Made by a program: the position numbers and the translations under genes. From contig NZ_LT605203.1 of NCBI RefSeq assembly GCF_900089495.1, positions 4,121,427 to 4,185,426 on the forward strand: a DNA stretch of 64,000 nucleotides. The letters run 5' to 3'. Under the pieces are notes generated by a model that worked only from the letters and a program-made list of their open reading frames with translations, was not told the DNA's origin and did not search any database. Source of the stretch: Thiomonas sp. X19. GTDB taxonomy: Bacteria; Pseudomonadota; Gammaproteobacteria; Burkholderiales; Burkholderiaceae_C. Shown in pieces: positions 1-8,535 of the stretch (its first letter is position 1; each line of letters starts with the position of its first letter).

Positions 1-2
1 CA

Positions 3-785
3 TCAGCGGGCCGCGCCGGCGCGCTGCTCGAACTGGCCGACATTCACCTGGCATTCGGTGGCATCAAGGCGCTGCAGGGCGTGGGCTTCGATGTGCGGCG
101 CGGCGAGATTCGCGCCATCATCGGGCCCAACGGCGCGGGCAAGAGTTCGCTGCTCAATGTGGTCGGGGGCGTCTACCAGCCGCAGCGGGGGAGTGTGCGT
201 TTCGACGGCCGCAGCCCCGCCCGCATGCAGCCGGCGCTGGCCGCGCGCTTGGGCATCGCCCGCACCTTCCAGAACCTGGCGCTGTTTTCGGGCATGAGCG
301 TGCTCGACAACATCATGGCCGGGCGCAGCCTGCATATGCGCTGCGGACTGCTGGCGCAGGCGCTGCGCCTGGGGCCGGCGCTGCGTGAGGAAACCGCCCA
401 GCGCGAGGTGGTCGAGCGCCTGATCGACTTCCTCGAAATCCAGGCCTGGCGCAAGCAGCCGGTGGGGCGTCTGCCCTATGGCCTGCAAAAGCGTGTGGAC
501 CTGGGGCGGGCGCTGGCGATGCAACCCCAATTGCTGCTGCTCGACGAGCCCATGGCCGGCATGAACCTGGAGGAGAAGGAGGACATGTGCCGCTTCATCC
601 TCGACGTGCGCGAGGAGTTCGGCACCACCGTCGTGCTGATCGAGCATGACATGGGGGTGGTGATGGACCTGTCGGACCGCGTCGTCGTGCTGGACTACGG
701 CCGCCTCATCGCCGATGGCACGCCCGATGCCGTGCGCGCCGATCCCGAAGTCATTCGCGCCTATCTCGGCAGCGATGCCGCCTGA
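3..785 (+). CDS. livG: Branched-chain-type ABC transporter ATPase (LivG), 5' end outside window
   Basis: Cytoplasmic ATPase of a HAAT-family importer; it powers uptake through the LivH/LivM pair. The frame is open from the window edge, so the true start lies upstream; 260 residues are visible. Walker A (GPNGAGKS) is at visible residues 41-48, the signature-like LPYGLQ follows in the second half, then Walker B (LLLLDEP) and the H-loop (IEHD). The C-terminal ADGTPDAVRADPEVIRAYLG stretch is typical of LivG. It ends 24 bases before livH, so it belongs to the same operon. The substrate is not readable from the ATPase; the operon's terminal gene remnant hints at an aromatic or organic acid rather than an amino acid. 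Confidence 0.93.
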   Translation, partial: SAGRAGALLELADIHLAFGGIKALQGVGFDVRRGEIRAIIGPNGAGKSSLLNVVGGVYQPQRGSVRFDGRSPARMQPALAARLGIARTFQNLALFSGMSVLDNIMAGRSLHMRCGLLAQALRLGPALREETAQREVVERLIDFLEIQAWRKQPVGRLPYGLQKRVDLGRALAMQPQLLLLDEPMAGMNLEEKEDMCRFILDVREEFGTTVVLIEHDMGVVMDLSDRVVVLDYGRLIADGTPDAVRADPEVIRAYLGSDAA

Positions 786-809
786 TCCAAGACCCGACCG
801 GAGCCCACG

Positions 810-1706
810 ATGGGATTTTTGCTCGAAACCCTGATCGCCGGACTGATGGCCGGGGTGCTCTACGCCCTCATCGCCCTTGGCTTCGTGCTCATCTACAAAG
901 CCAGCGGCGTGTTCAATTTCGCCCAGGGCGCGATGGTGCTGTTCGCCGCGCTGGCCATGGCGCGGCTGCAGGAACACATGCCCTGGCCGCTGGCGTTTTT
1001 GCTGGCTTTCGGCGTGATGGTGGCGCTGGCCTGGCTGATCGAGCGCCTGGTGCTGCGCCATCTGGTGAACCAGGAAGGCGTGACCCTGCTGATGGCGACG
1101 CTGGGCATTGCCTACTTTCTCGAAGGCCTGGGGCAAATGGTGTGGGGCGGCGACATCTACCGCATCGACCTGGGCCTGCCCAAGCAGCCCACGGTGGTTC
1201 TGGGCGGGCTGATTCCAGGCGGCCTGCTGCTGAGCCGCGAAGACCTGATCGCCACGCTGGCAGCGGCCCTGCTGGTGGCGCTGCTGACCCTGTTCTTCCA
1301 GAAGTCCGACGTCGGCCGCGCGCTGCGGGCGGTGGCCGACGACCACCAGGCGGCGCAATCCATCGGCATTCCGCTGTCGCGCATGTGGGTCATCGTCTGG
1401 TCCATCGCCGGCTTGGTGGCCCTGGTCACGGGCATGATCTGGGGCTCCAAGCTGGGGGTGCAGTTCTCGCTCTCGCTCATCGCCCTCAAAGGCCTGCCGG
1501 TGGTCATCCTCGGCGGGCTCACCTCGGTGCCGGGCGCCATCGTCGGCGGGCTGATCGTCGGCGTCGGCGAGAAGCTGGCGGAGGTCTACCTCGGCCCGAT
1601 GCTGGGTGGCGGCATCGAGAGCTGGTTCGCCTATCTGCTGGCGCTGGGCTTCTTGCTGCTGCGGCCGCAGGGCCTGTTCGGCGAACGCATCATCGACCGC
1701 GTCTGA
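810..1706 (+). CDS. livH: Branched-chain-type ABC transporter permease LivH
   Basis: Inner-membrane permease of 298 residues, nearly all hydrophobic segments, with the family hallmark GVFNFAQGAMV near residues 33-43 and the cytoplasmic-loop motif RALRAVADDHQAAQSIGI that contacts the ATPase. It pairs with LivM to form the translocation channel. A GGAG ribosome binding site lies just before the ATG. It follows livG by 24 bases and precedes livM by 12. Length and motifs are normal for the family. Confidence 0.93.
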   Translation: MGFLLETLIAGLMAGVLYALIALGFVLIYKASGVFNFAQGAMVLFAALAMARLQEHMPWPLAFLLAFGVMVALAWLIERLVLRHLVNQEGVTLLMATLGIAYFLEGLGQMVWGGDIYRIDLGLPKQPTVVLGGLIPGGLLLSREDLIATLAAALLVALLTLFFQKSDVGRALRAVADDHQAAQSIGIPLSRMWVIVWSIAGLVALVTGMIWGSKLGVQFSLSLIALKGLPVVILGGLTSVPGAIVGGLIVGVGEKLAEVYLGPMLGGGIESWFAYLLALGFLLLRPQGLFGERIIDRV

Positions 1707-1718
1707 GGAAGGCAAACC

Positions 1719-2783
1719 ATGTTCTACCGCGAAAACGGCCAGTTCAAAACCAGCTACGCCGCCGATGCACAACTCTTCCCCATCCTGCAAGACCGGCTGT
1801 TCATCCGGGCCTTGCTGCTCGCGGCCTTCGTGCTGGTGCCGGCCTGGGGCTCGGACTATTTGCTGCGCGCCCTGCTCATCCCCTTTCTCATCCTGGCACT
1901 GGCCGCCCTGGGGCTGAACGTGCTGGCGGGCTATTGCGGCCAAATCTCGCTGGGCACCGGCGCTTTCATGGCGGTGGGCGCTTACGCCGCCTTCAACCTC
2001 ATGGCGCGCCTGCCCGGCATGCCCCTGCTGCTGGCGCTGCTGCTCGCCGGGCTGATCGCCGCCGCCGTGGGCATGGTGTTCGGTCTGCCCAGCCTGCGCA
2101 TCCGTGGCTTGTACCTGGCGGTGGCGACGCTGGCGGCACAGTTCCTGGCCGACTGGGTGTTCTCGCATGTGGCCTGGCTGACCCACGGCTCCGCCTCGGG
2201 TTCGGTCACGGCGCCACACCTTGACGTTTTCGGTTTGGCGATCGAGGGGCCGGTACGCAAATACCTGCTGTGCCTGACCCTGCTGTGCGTCGTCGCGCTG
2301 GCGGTGAAAAACCTGGTGCGCGGACGCAAGGGCCGCGAGTGGATGGCCACGCGCGACATGGACGTGGCTGCCAGCGTCATCGGCATTTCACCCGTGCGCG
2401 CCAAGCTCTCGGCCTTTGGCGTCAGCAGCTTCATCGCCGGCATCGCGGGCGTGCTGTGGGCCTTCGTCCACCTGGGCTCGTGGGAGCCGGCGGCGTTCAA
2501 CATCGACATGTCGTTCAAGCTGCTGTTCATGATCATCATCGGCGGCCTGGGCTCGGTCATGGGCAGTTTTTTCGGCGCTGCCTTCATCGTGCTGCTGCCC
2601 ATCGCCCTCAACCGCCTGCCGGCCATGGTCGGGCTGCAACTCTCGACCAGCCTGGTGTCGCACCTGGAACTGATGGTGTTCGGCGCGCTGATCGTGTTCT
2701 TTCTGATCGTCGAGCCGCATGGCCTGGCGCGGCTGTGGATCACGGCCAAGAACAAACTGCGCATCTGGCCCTTCCCGCATTGA
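1719..2783 (+). CDS. livM: Branched-chain-type ABC transporter permease LivM
   Basis: Second permease subunit, 354 residues, multiple membrane segments. The conserved GLNVLAGYCGQISLGTGAFM motif lies near residues 65-84, and the loop resembling GREWMATRDMDVAASVIGIS matches the ATPase-contact region of LivM. A strong GAGGAAGG ribosome binding site precedes the ATG. It sits between livH and the binding-protein gene, which is the usual HAAT order. Confidence 0.93.
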   Translation: MFYRENGQFKTSYAADAQLFPILQDRLFIRALLLAAFVLVPAWGSDYLLRALLIPFLILALAALGLNVLAGYCGQISLGTGAFMAVGAYAAFNLMARLPGMPLLLALLLAGLIAAAVGMVFGLPSLRIRGLYLAVATLAAQFLADWVFSHVAWLTHGSASGSVTAPHLDVFGLAIEGPVRKYLLCLTLLCVVALAVKNLVRGRKGREWMATRDMDVAASVIGISPVRAKLSAFGVSSFIAGIAGVLWAFVHLGSWEPAAFNIDMSFKLLFMIIIGGLGSVMGSFFGAAFIVLLPIALNRLPAMVGLQLSTSLVSHLELMVFGALIVFFLIVEPHGLARLWITAKNKLRIWPFPH

Positions 2784-2860
2784 GCGCGGGTTTGTCTGAC
2801 CCTTGCCCGACCTCTGCCCGACCCCATCGATTTTTTCACCCACACCACGAAGGAGACGCC

Positions 2861-4201
2861 ATGAAACCTCATCCATCCCTGCGGTATGCCGCCCTGGCCC
2901 TGGCTCTGTCCGGCGCGCTGCTCGCACCCGCCGCACAGGCAGCGCCAGCCGAGCAATTTTTCCCGGTGCTGGTCTACCGTTCCGGCCCTTACGGCCCGAA
3001 CGGCGTGCCCTGGGCCAACGGTTATGTGGATTACCTGAAGATGATCAACGCCCGCGATGGCGGCATCAACGGCGTGAAAATCACGTTCGAGGAGTGCGAA
3101 ACCGGCTACGCCACCGATCGCGGCGTGGAGTGCTACGAACGCCTCAAGGGCAAGGGCCCGACGGGCGCAGCCGTATTCCAGCCGCTGTCCACCGGCGTGA
3201 CGTTCGCCCTCACGGAAAAGGCACCGAAAGACAAGATTCCGCTGATCACCGCCGGCTACGGCCGCTCCGAATCGCAGGACGGCGCGGTGTTCAAGTGGAA
3301 CTTCCCGCTGCTGGGCAGTTACTGGACGGCGGCCGACATCATCATGCAGGACATCGTCAAGCGCGAAGGCGGCGCGGCCAAGCTCAAGGGCAAGAAAATC
3401 GCCCTCGTCTACCACGACTCGCCCTACGGCAAGGAGCCCATCGCGCTGCTGGAAGAGCGCGCCAAGATGCACGGCTTCACGCTGGACAAGTTGCCGGTGA
3501 CGGCGCCCGGGGTCGAGCAGAAATCCACCTGGCTGCAGGTGCGGCGCGACCGCCCCGACTATGTGCTGCTGTGGGGCTGGGGGGTGATGAACTCCACCGC
3601 CTTGAAGGAAGCCATCGCCACCGCCTACCCGCTCGACCACATGTACGGGGTGTGGTGGTCGGGGGCCGAGCCGGACGTGAAGGACGTGGGCGCCGACGCC
3701 AAGGGCTACCGCGCGCTGGCGATGCAATACGGCTCGGGCATCGGCCGGGTGCAGCAGGACATCCTCAAGCAGGTGTACGACAAGAACCAGGGCACCGGTC
3801 CGCGCGACATGGTGGGCCAGGTGCTCTACAACCGCGGCGTGTATTCGGCCATCCTGGCGGTGGAGGGCGTGCGCCGCGCGCAGGAGCAATACGGCAAGAA
3901 GCCCATGACCGGCGAGCAGGTGCGCTGGGGCCTGGAAAACCTCGACCTGAACGACGCCGCGCTCAAGCGCCTGGGCGTGGACGGCCAGTTGCGCACCCTG
4001 CGCACCACCTGCGAGAACCATCTGGGTTCGAGCTGGGCGCGGGTGCAGACCTGGGACGGCGCCAAGTGGGTGATGTCGCCCGAGTGGTTCGATGCCGACA
4101 TGCAGATCATCAAGCCCATGGTGCGGCAGGCAGCGGTCAAGTATGCCAAGGAGCGCGACATCGCGCCGCGCGACTGCGCCAAGGAAACCTCGGGCACCTG
4201 A
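2861..4201 (+). CDS. ABC transporter periplasmic substrate-binding protein (HAAT family)
   Basis: Periplasmic ligand-binding protein of 446 residues (type 1 periplasmic-binding fold). The start at 2861 is chosen because AAGGAGA lies just upstream and it opens a clean signal peptide of about 28 residues ending in AQA. The mature part reads EQFFPVLVYRSGPYGPNGVP and has the family's DGGINGVKI segment. This subgroup is often encoded beside acyl-CoA or phenylacetate-CoA ligases, and a decayed ligase gene lies at the operon end (5297-5781). Branched-chain amino acids are therefore not the safest guess for the ligand. An aromatic or short organic acid is an inference from context only. Confidence 0.9.
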   Translation: MKPHPSLRYAALALALSGALLAPAAQAAPAEQFFPVLVYRSGPYGPNGVPWANGYVDYLKMINARDGGINGVKITFEECETGYATDRGVECYERLKGKGPTGAAVFQPLSTGVTFALTEKAPKDKIPLITAGYGRSESQDGAVFKWNFPLLGSYWTAADIIMQDIVKREGGAAKLKGKKIALVYHDSPYGKEPIALLEERAKMHGFTLDKLPVTAPGVEQKSTWLQVRRDRPDYVLLWGWGVMNSTALKEAIATAYPLDHMYGVWWSGAEPDVKDVGADAKGYRALAMQYGSGIGRVQQDILKQVYDKNQGTGPRDMVGQVLYNRGVYSAILAVEGVRRAQEQYGKKPMTGEQVRWGLENLDLNDAALKRLGVDGQLRTLRTTCENHLGSSWARVQTWDGAKWVMSPEWFDADMQIIKPMVRQAAVKYAKERDIAPRDCAKETSGT

Positions 4202-4336
4202 AAACGCAAGCCCTGCCGGGTCTGAACAAGGCGCTTGCCGGCATCGCCCGGCAGGTGCCGCACCAGGCCTCGGCAGCCGTCGCCGCAGTGTCCGAAACGT
4301 TCATTCCCGCTGGCCTCCGCTCCTCTCCCCTCCGCC

Positions 4337-5182
4337 ATGACACCGACCCTCCCCAGCACGGCACAGTCCATGGCCACGCAGGCCGCCTTGTTGCACGTCA
4401 ACGGCATCGAAGTCATCTACAACCATGTCATCCTGGTGCTCAAAGGCGTGTCGCTGAGCGTGCCCGCCGGGCGCATCGTCGCCCTGCTGGGCGGCAACGG
4501 CGCGGGCAAGACCACCACCTTGCGCGCCATCTCCTGCCTGCTGCGCGCCGAGCGCGGCCAGGTCACCAAAGGCAGCATCCATTTCGACGGCCGGCGCATC
4601 GACCAGGACGACGCTCCGGCGCTGGTTCGGCGTGGCGTGGTGCAGGTGATGGAAGGCCGGCATTGCTTCGCCCATCTGAGCGTCGAGGACAACCTGCTGG
4701 CGGGCGCCTACAGCCGGCGCGACGGCCGGGCTGCAATCCAGAACTCGCTGGAGAAGGTCTACACCTTTTTCCCGCGGCTCAAAACCCGCAGGCGCACGCA
4801 GGCGGCCTACACCTCGGGCGGCGAACAACAAATGTGCGCCATCGGCCGTGCGCTGATGGCCAGCCCGAAACTCATCCTGCTGGACGAGCCTTCGATGGGC
4901 CTGGCGCCGCAAGTCGTGGACGAGGTTTTCGGCATCGTGCGTGAACTCAACCAGCGCGAAGGCACGACCTTCGTGCTGGCCGAGCAGAGCGCGCGCATGG
5001 CCTTGCGCTACGCCGACCATGGCTACATCCTGGAAAACGGGCGTGTCGTGCTCGATGGGGCGGCCTCGGCCCTGGCCGAGAACGACGACGTGCGCGAGTT
5101 CTACCTCGGCCTTTCCGGCAAGGAGCAGAAATCCTTCCGCGATGTCCGCAGCTACCGCCGGCGCAAGCGCTGGCTGAGCTGA
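4337..5182 (+). CDS. livF: Branched-chain-type ABC transporter ATPase LivF
   Basis: Second ATPase of the importer, 281 residues from the ATG at 4337. The ATG at 4370 is an equally possible start, since neither has a clear ribosome binding site and family homology begins around LLHVNGIEVIYN. Walker A is GGNGAGKT, the signature region is TSGGEQQMCAIGRAL, Walker B is LILLDEPSMGLAP, and EQSAR replaces the usual H-loop context. The C-terminal KEQKSFRDVRSYRRRKRW tail is typical of the LivF group found next to CoA ligases. It is the last intact gene of the operon. Confidence 0.92.
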   Translation: MTPTLPSTAQSMATQAALLHVNGIEVIYNHVILVLKGVSLSVPAGRIVALLGGNGAGKTTTLRAISCLLRAERGQVTKGSIHFDGRRIDQDDAPALVRRGVVQVMEGRHCFAHLSVEDNLLAGAYSRRDGRAAIQNSLEKVYTFFPRLKTRRRTQAAYTSGGEQQMCAIGRALMASPKLILLDEPSMGLAPQVVDEVFGIVRELNQREGTTFVLAEQSARMALRYADHGYILENGRVVLDGAASALAENDDVREFYLGLSGKEQKSFRDVRSYRRRKRWLS

Positions 5183-5296
5183 GCGACGCTCACGCTGCGG
5201 CGTCGTTGCGTCGCATCCGGCCATCTCGCCGAACGCTCTCGAACCCCTCGCCGCGCGACCGCATCCCCCACTCCACCTCATCGTCGTCCCATCGAC

Positions 5297-5781
5297 ATGG
5301 CCCATCCCGACGCCGGCTTCGACGCAATTCATGAAGCCCCCTACGACGCCCTGGAAACCCGCAGCCCGCAGTCGCGCACGGCGGACTTCTGGTCCGCGCT
5401 GCCACGCACACGCCGCGATCGGCTGGGGTACGGCACGGCCGCTGGGTTCCGCGGCCCCGCTGCGGGTGTTCTGTTCGCCCGGGCCGCTGTTCGAACCCCA
5501 AGGTGCGCGGGATTTTCGTCCATCCGCAACAGGTGCAAGATATTGTGAAACGACATGCGCAGATTCAGCGTGCGCGTTTGCAAATTTCGCAACACGCAGG
5601 CGAAGATCAAATGACCTTGCAATGCGAATGCGAGCAGCCAAGTCATGCACTGGAGCAGGCGCTTCGAAGCAGCGTGCGCGAATGCACAAAATTGCGCGCG
5701 CAAGTGCAATGGTTCACACCAGCAACGCTGCCCGATGACGGCAAACGCATCATCGATCAGCGCCCATCCATATCCGGCTGA
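5297..5781 (+). pseudogene. Remnant of a phenylacetate-CoA-ligase-like (AMP-forming) gene
   Basis: Three pieces in three frames resemble consecutive parts of one ligase of about 410-430 residues. The N-terminus (from ATG 5297) reads YDALETRSPQSRTADFWSALP. A shifted frame near 5437-5515 carries the ligase motif RVFCSPGPLFEPQGARDF. From about 5503 a third frame carries a typical C-terminal domain: RGIFVHPQQVQDIVKRH, then DQMTLQCECE, TKLRAQVQW and LPDDGKRIID, ending at TGA 5781. The whole central adenylation domain, including the AMP-binding P-loop region, is missing. The gene is thus inactive through at least one internal deletion plus frameshifts. The position directly after livF is where this ligase stands in intact operons of related bacteria (known context; the parallel here is inferred). 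Confidence 0.75.
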
Positions 5782-6238
5782 TCAGCGCCGCGCGCATTGG
5801 CGATCGTCGTATGAATCGTCGAGCGCAACCGCGCTCGAATGGAATTGGCGATACGGGTTGAATATCGCCGAGAATCAGTATCGATGCGGACGTGCCGACC
5901 GAAATCTCCGCACCATGCGAAAGTCCATGGCTGCTTACGCAGCACCGCCGCATTGCACGGCAAGGACCACTGAACTGAGCACCCCTGCTGTGGTATGTGC
6001 CTGCCTCCACCGGGGTCAAGGAATCTTGGGAACAAGCCTGCCTTTCCTTGCTGTGGGCTTGCTGTGGGCCCGCTTGCAACAGGCCTGCATATCCGTTCAT
6101 CGAGTGCCCCAGATCAACAAGCTCCGGGGCGCCGCCGCGCTGTTGCAGAGAGCAATAGCGCGGCGAAATAGCACGGTGATGCAGGCAGAAGCTAGAGCCG
6201 CAGCGGCAAAAGCTTGTCACCGCGCATCACCGCGGATC
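5782..6238 (+). other. Gene-free stretch with lower GC and one palindromic-repeat copy
   Basis: No reading frame here has recognisable protein character. Base composition is lower in GC than the flanking operons, like the pseudogene tail before it. At about 6010-6050 there is a diverged copy of the dispersed repeat (GGGGTCAAGGAATCTTGGG, then CTTTCCTTG) also seen at 18.4, 39.9, 53.2 and 55.8 kb. The stretch looks like decayed DNA between the ligase remnant and the H-NS gene. Confidence 0.5.
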
Positions 6239-6541
6239 TCAAGCGATGAGGAAATCTTCCTTGCGCCTGCCCATGCCCACTTCGGCTTGCAGCCATTTCG
6301 GCATCTTGCCGCGACCGGTCCAGGTGTCGCCAGTCTTGGGGTTGCGGTATTTGGCCGCAACCGTCGTGCCCTTGCTGCGCGAACCACGGCCGGTAGCGCC
6401 AAGATCCGACAGGCTGATACCGTATTCCTGCATTTTGCTGCGAATATCGGCGACGACATGGGAGATTTCCGACTTGCGCTGCGATTCAGCCTGCTGCTTG
6501 AGGGTTTCAATCTGGGAGAGCAAATCTTTATAGGACGACAT
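6239..6541 (-). CDS. H-NS family histone-like nucleoid protein
   Basis: DNA-binding nucleoid protein of 100 residues. The N-terminal half (about 1-45) is a charged oligomerization helix, SSYKDLLSQIETLKQQAESQ. The C-terminal half has the H-NS DNA-binding core YRNPKTGDTWTGRGKMPKWL, matching the betaproteobacterial BpH3/H-NS pattern. The start at 6541 is fixed by a near-perfect AAGGAGGT ribosome binding site. It is a stand-alone gene, convergent with the pseudogene region and upstream of the pnt terminator. Such proteins silence AT-rich acquired DNA, and this one sits next to a low-GC decayed segment. Confidence 0.9.
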   Translation of the reverse strand: MSSYKDLLSQIETLKQQAESQRKSEISHVVADIRSKMQEYGISLSDLGATGRGSRSKGTTVAAKYRNPKTGDTWTGRGKMPKWLQAEVGMGRRKEDFLIA

Positions 6542-6600
6542 CAGAACCTCCTTGGGTGTGGACAAAAAAACGAACAAGAATCTTCATACGCAATGTCCGC

Positions 6601-6629
6601 ATGATAATCGATATTCCAGAAAATGAAAA
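6601..6629 (-). promoter_or_regulatory. Possible promoter of the H-NS gene
   Basis: On the minus strand a TATCAT hexamer (6601-6606) lies 17 bases downstream of TTTTCA (6624-6629). It resembles a sigma-70 promoter 60 bases before the start codon, in an AT-rich patch. It overlaps the pnt terminator, so one role may dominate. Confidence 0.35.
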
Positions 6630-6647
6630 AGCCACCCGGAGGTGGCT
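6626..6647 (-). terminator. Intrinsic terminator of the pnt operon
   Basis: On the minus strand the stem AGCCACC / GGTGGCT closes a four-base loop and is followed by TTTTTC. It begins 24 bases after the pntB stop codon, so it fits as the end of the transhydrogenase transcript. Confidence 0.8.
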
Positions 6648-6670
6648 GGATACGGTGCACGACTGCGCGG

Positions 6671-8107
6671 CTATTCAATTGCCCGAGTAATGTCCTCGAT
6701 GATCTTTTTGGCGTCGCCGAAGACCATCATGGTTTTATCGAGGTAGAACAGGTCATTATCCAGGCCGGCATAGCCGGTGGCCATGGAGCGCTTGTTCACG
6801 ATCACCGTCTTGGCCTTGTAGGCCTCCAGGATGGGCATGCCGGCGATGGGGGAGTGCGGATCCGTCTTCGCCGCCGGGTTCACCACATCGTTGGCCCCCA
6901 GCACCACGGCCACATCGGCCTGGGCGAACTCGGGGTTGATGTCCTCCATCTCGAACACCTGGTCGTAGGGCACCTCGGCCTCGGCCAGCAGCACATTCAT
7001 ATGCCCCGGCATGCGCCCGGCCACCGGGTGGATGGCGTACTTCACGCTCACCCCCTTGGCCGTGAGCTTGGCCGCCAGTTCCTTCAAGGCATGCTGCGCC
7101 CGCGCCACCGCCAGGCCATAGCCGGGCACGATGATCACGCTCTCGGCATTGCCCAGCAGGAAGGCCGCATCGTCCGGGCTGCCCGACTTGGCCGTGCGCT
7201 GCGCCCCGCCCGCGGACGGCGCCTGGGCCTCGCCGCCGAAGCCGCCCAGGATCACGTTGAAGAACGAGCGGTTCATCGCCTTGCACATGATGTAGGAGAG
7301 AATCGCCCCGGACGACCCCACCAGCGAGCCGGCGATGATGAGCATGGGGTTCTCCAGCGAGAAGCCGATGCCCGCGGCCGCCCAGCCGGAGTAGCTGTTG
7401 AGCATGGACACCACCACCGGCATGTCGGCGCCGCCAATGGGGATGATGATGAGCACCCCGAGGACGAAGGCCAGCGCCAGCATGACGAGGAAGGGCGTCC
7501 AGGCCGCCGTGGCCCAGAACCCCAGGCCGAAGCCGATGGTGGCCAGGGCGATGCCCAGGTTGATCCAGTGCTGCGCGGCAAAGCGCACCGGCGCGCCCTG
7601 GAACAGGCGGAACTTGTACTGGCCCGAGAGCTTGCCGAAGGCGATGACGGAGCCGCTGAAGGTGATGGCGCCCACGATCGCGCCGATGAACAGCTCCACG
7701 CGGTTGCCGTAGGGCAGCGGGTCGCCCATGGCGGCGACGATGCCGAAGGCGTGCGGCTCGGCCACTTCGGCCACGGCGATGCACACCGCCGACAAGCCGA
7801 TCATGCTGTGCATGAAGGCCACCAGTTCGGGCATCTTCGTCATCTCCACGCGCCGCGCCATGGTGGCGCCGATGGCCCCGCCCACGACGATGGCGGCGAG
7901 CACATCGCCCAGGCCGGCGGCCCCGGCGTCACCGCCGAGCTTGAGGATGAGGGCCACGGTGGTGAGCACGGCGATGGCCATGCCGGTCATGCCGAAGACG
8001 TTGCCGCGGCGGCTCGAGGCCGGGTGCGACAGGCCCTTGAGGGCCTGGATGAAGAACACCGAGGCGATGAGGTACAGCAGGGTGACCAGGTTCATGCTGA
8101 GGGTCAT
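6671..8107 (-). CDS. pntB: NAD(P) transhydrogenase beta subunit PntB
   Basis: Membrane subunit (478 residues) of proton-translocating transhydrogenase, which moves hydride from NADH to NADP+ using the proton gradient. The N-terminal half is hydrophobic (membrane domain II). The C-terminal domain III has the NADP-binding fold: VIIVPGYGLAVARAQHAL, HPVAGRMPGHMNVLLAEA and VVLGANDVVNPAA. The start at 8107 is preferred over an upstream ATG because AAGGATTGG precedes it and homology begins at MTLSMNL. It is the last gene of the pntAA-pntAB-pntB operon, with a terminator just downstream. Confidence 0.95.
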   Translation of the reverse strand: MTLSMNLVTLLYLIASVFFIQALKGLSHPASSRRGNVFGMTGMAIAVLTTVALILKLGGDAGAAGLGDVLAAIVVGGAIGATMARRVEMTKMPELVAFMHSMIGLSAVCIAVAEVAEPHAFGIVAAMGDPLPYGNRVELFIGAIVGAITFSGSVIAFGKLSGQYKFRLFQGAPVRFAAQHWINLGIALATIGFGLGFWATAAWTPFLVMLALAFVLGVLIIIPIGGADMPVVVSMLNSYSGWAAAGIGFSLENPMLIIAGSLVGSSGAILSYIMCKAMNRSFFNVILGGFGGEAQAPSAGGAQRTAKSGSPDDAAFLLGNAESVIIVPGYGLAVARAQHALKELAAKLTAKGVSVKYAIHPVAGRMPGHMNVLLAEAEVPYDQVFEMEDINPEFAQADVAVVLGANDVVNPAAKTDPHSPIAGMPILEAYKAKTVIVNKRSMATGYAGLDNDLFYLDKTMMVFGDAKKIIEDITRAIE

Positions 8108-8159
8108 GACCAATCCTTGGATGGGTTCTGGGTTGTGGCGGGCATCATGGGGGCTGGCG

Positions 8160-8483
8160 TCATGGCTCAAGGCGCGCCTTGGGGGCGGGGGCGCGCTCTT
8201 TCTTCTTGAACATCTCCAGCATGCGCCGGGTGACGAGAAAGCCGCCGAACACGTTGACCGAGGCCATGGCCACGGCCAGCACGCCCATGACCTTGCCCAA
8301 GGGGGTGACGGTGAGGGCGGCGGCCAGCATGGCGCCGACGATGATGATGGCGGAGATGGCGTTGGTCACCGACATCAGCGGGGTGTGCAGCGCCGGCGTG
8401 ACGGTCCACACGACGTGGTAGCCGACATAGATGGCCAGCACGAAGATGGTGAGGTTGATGACGAAGGGGGCGATGTCATGCAT
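8160..8483 (-). CDS. pntAB: NAD(P) transhydrogenase alpha-2 membrane subunit
   Basis: Small membrane subunit of 107 residues with three or four hydrophobic helices ([20 protein letters not shown], then [10 protein letters not shown] and [22 protein letters not shown]). In many bacteria the alpha subunit is split; this piece carries the membrane part that E. coli PntA has at its C-terminus. It lies between the soluble alpha-1 gene (52-base gap) and pntB (52-base gap). Confidence 0.93.
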   Translation of the reverse strand: MHDIAPFVINLTIFVLAIYVGYHVVWTVTPALHTPLMSVTNAISAIIIVGAMLAAALTVTPLGKVMGVLAVAMASVNVFGGFLVTRRMLEMFKKKERAPAPKARLEP

Positions 8484-8535
8484 GGTGGGGGGTGTCCTTG
8501 GCGGAGGGGGGCGGGGCGTTGCGGGCGCCTATCCG

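Noticed and set aside
3..2219. Very long open frame on the minus strand opposite livG, livH and livM (738 codons)
   Set aside because: It is a mirror of three well-supported transport genes in GC-rich DNA; its Gln/His/Arg-rich translation has no domain character. Similar long mirror frames opposite pntB, the RND pump, dacB, sucC and aroG were rejected for the same reason.
5485..5500. TTCGAACCCC resembling a tRNA T-loop
   Set aside because: No acceptor, D-arm or anticodon stem can be built around it; it lies in the ligase pseudogene. No other tRNA-like signal was found in the window.
5750..6220. Minus-strand frame of 156 codons between the ligase remnant and the H-NS gene
   Set aside because: Composition is Arg/Ser/Cys-rich without any family resemblance, no binding site, and it crosses a dispersed-repeat copy.
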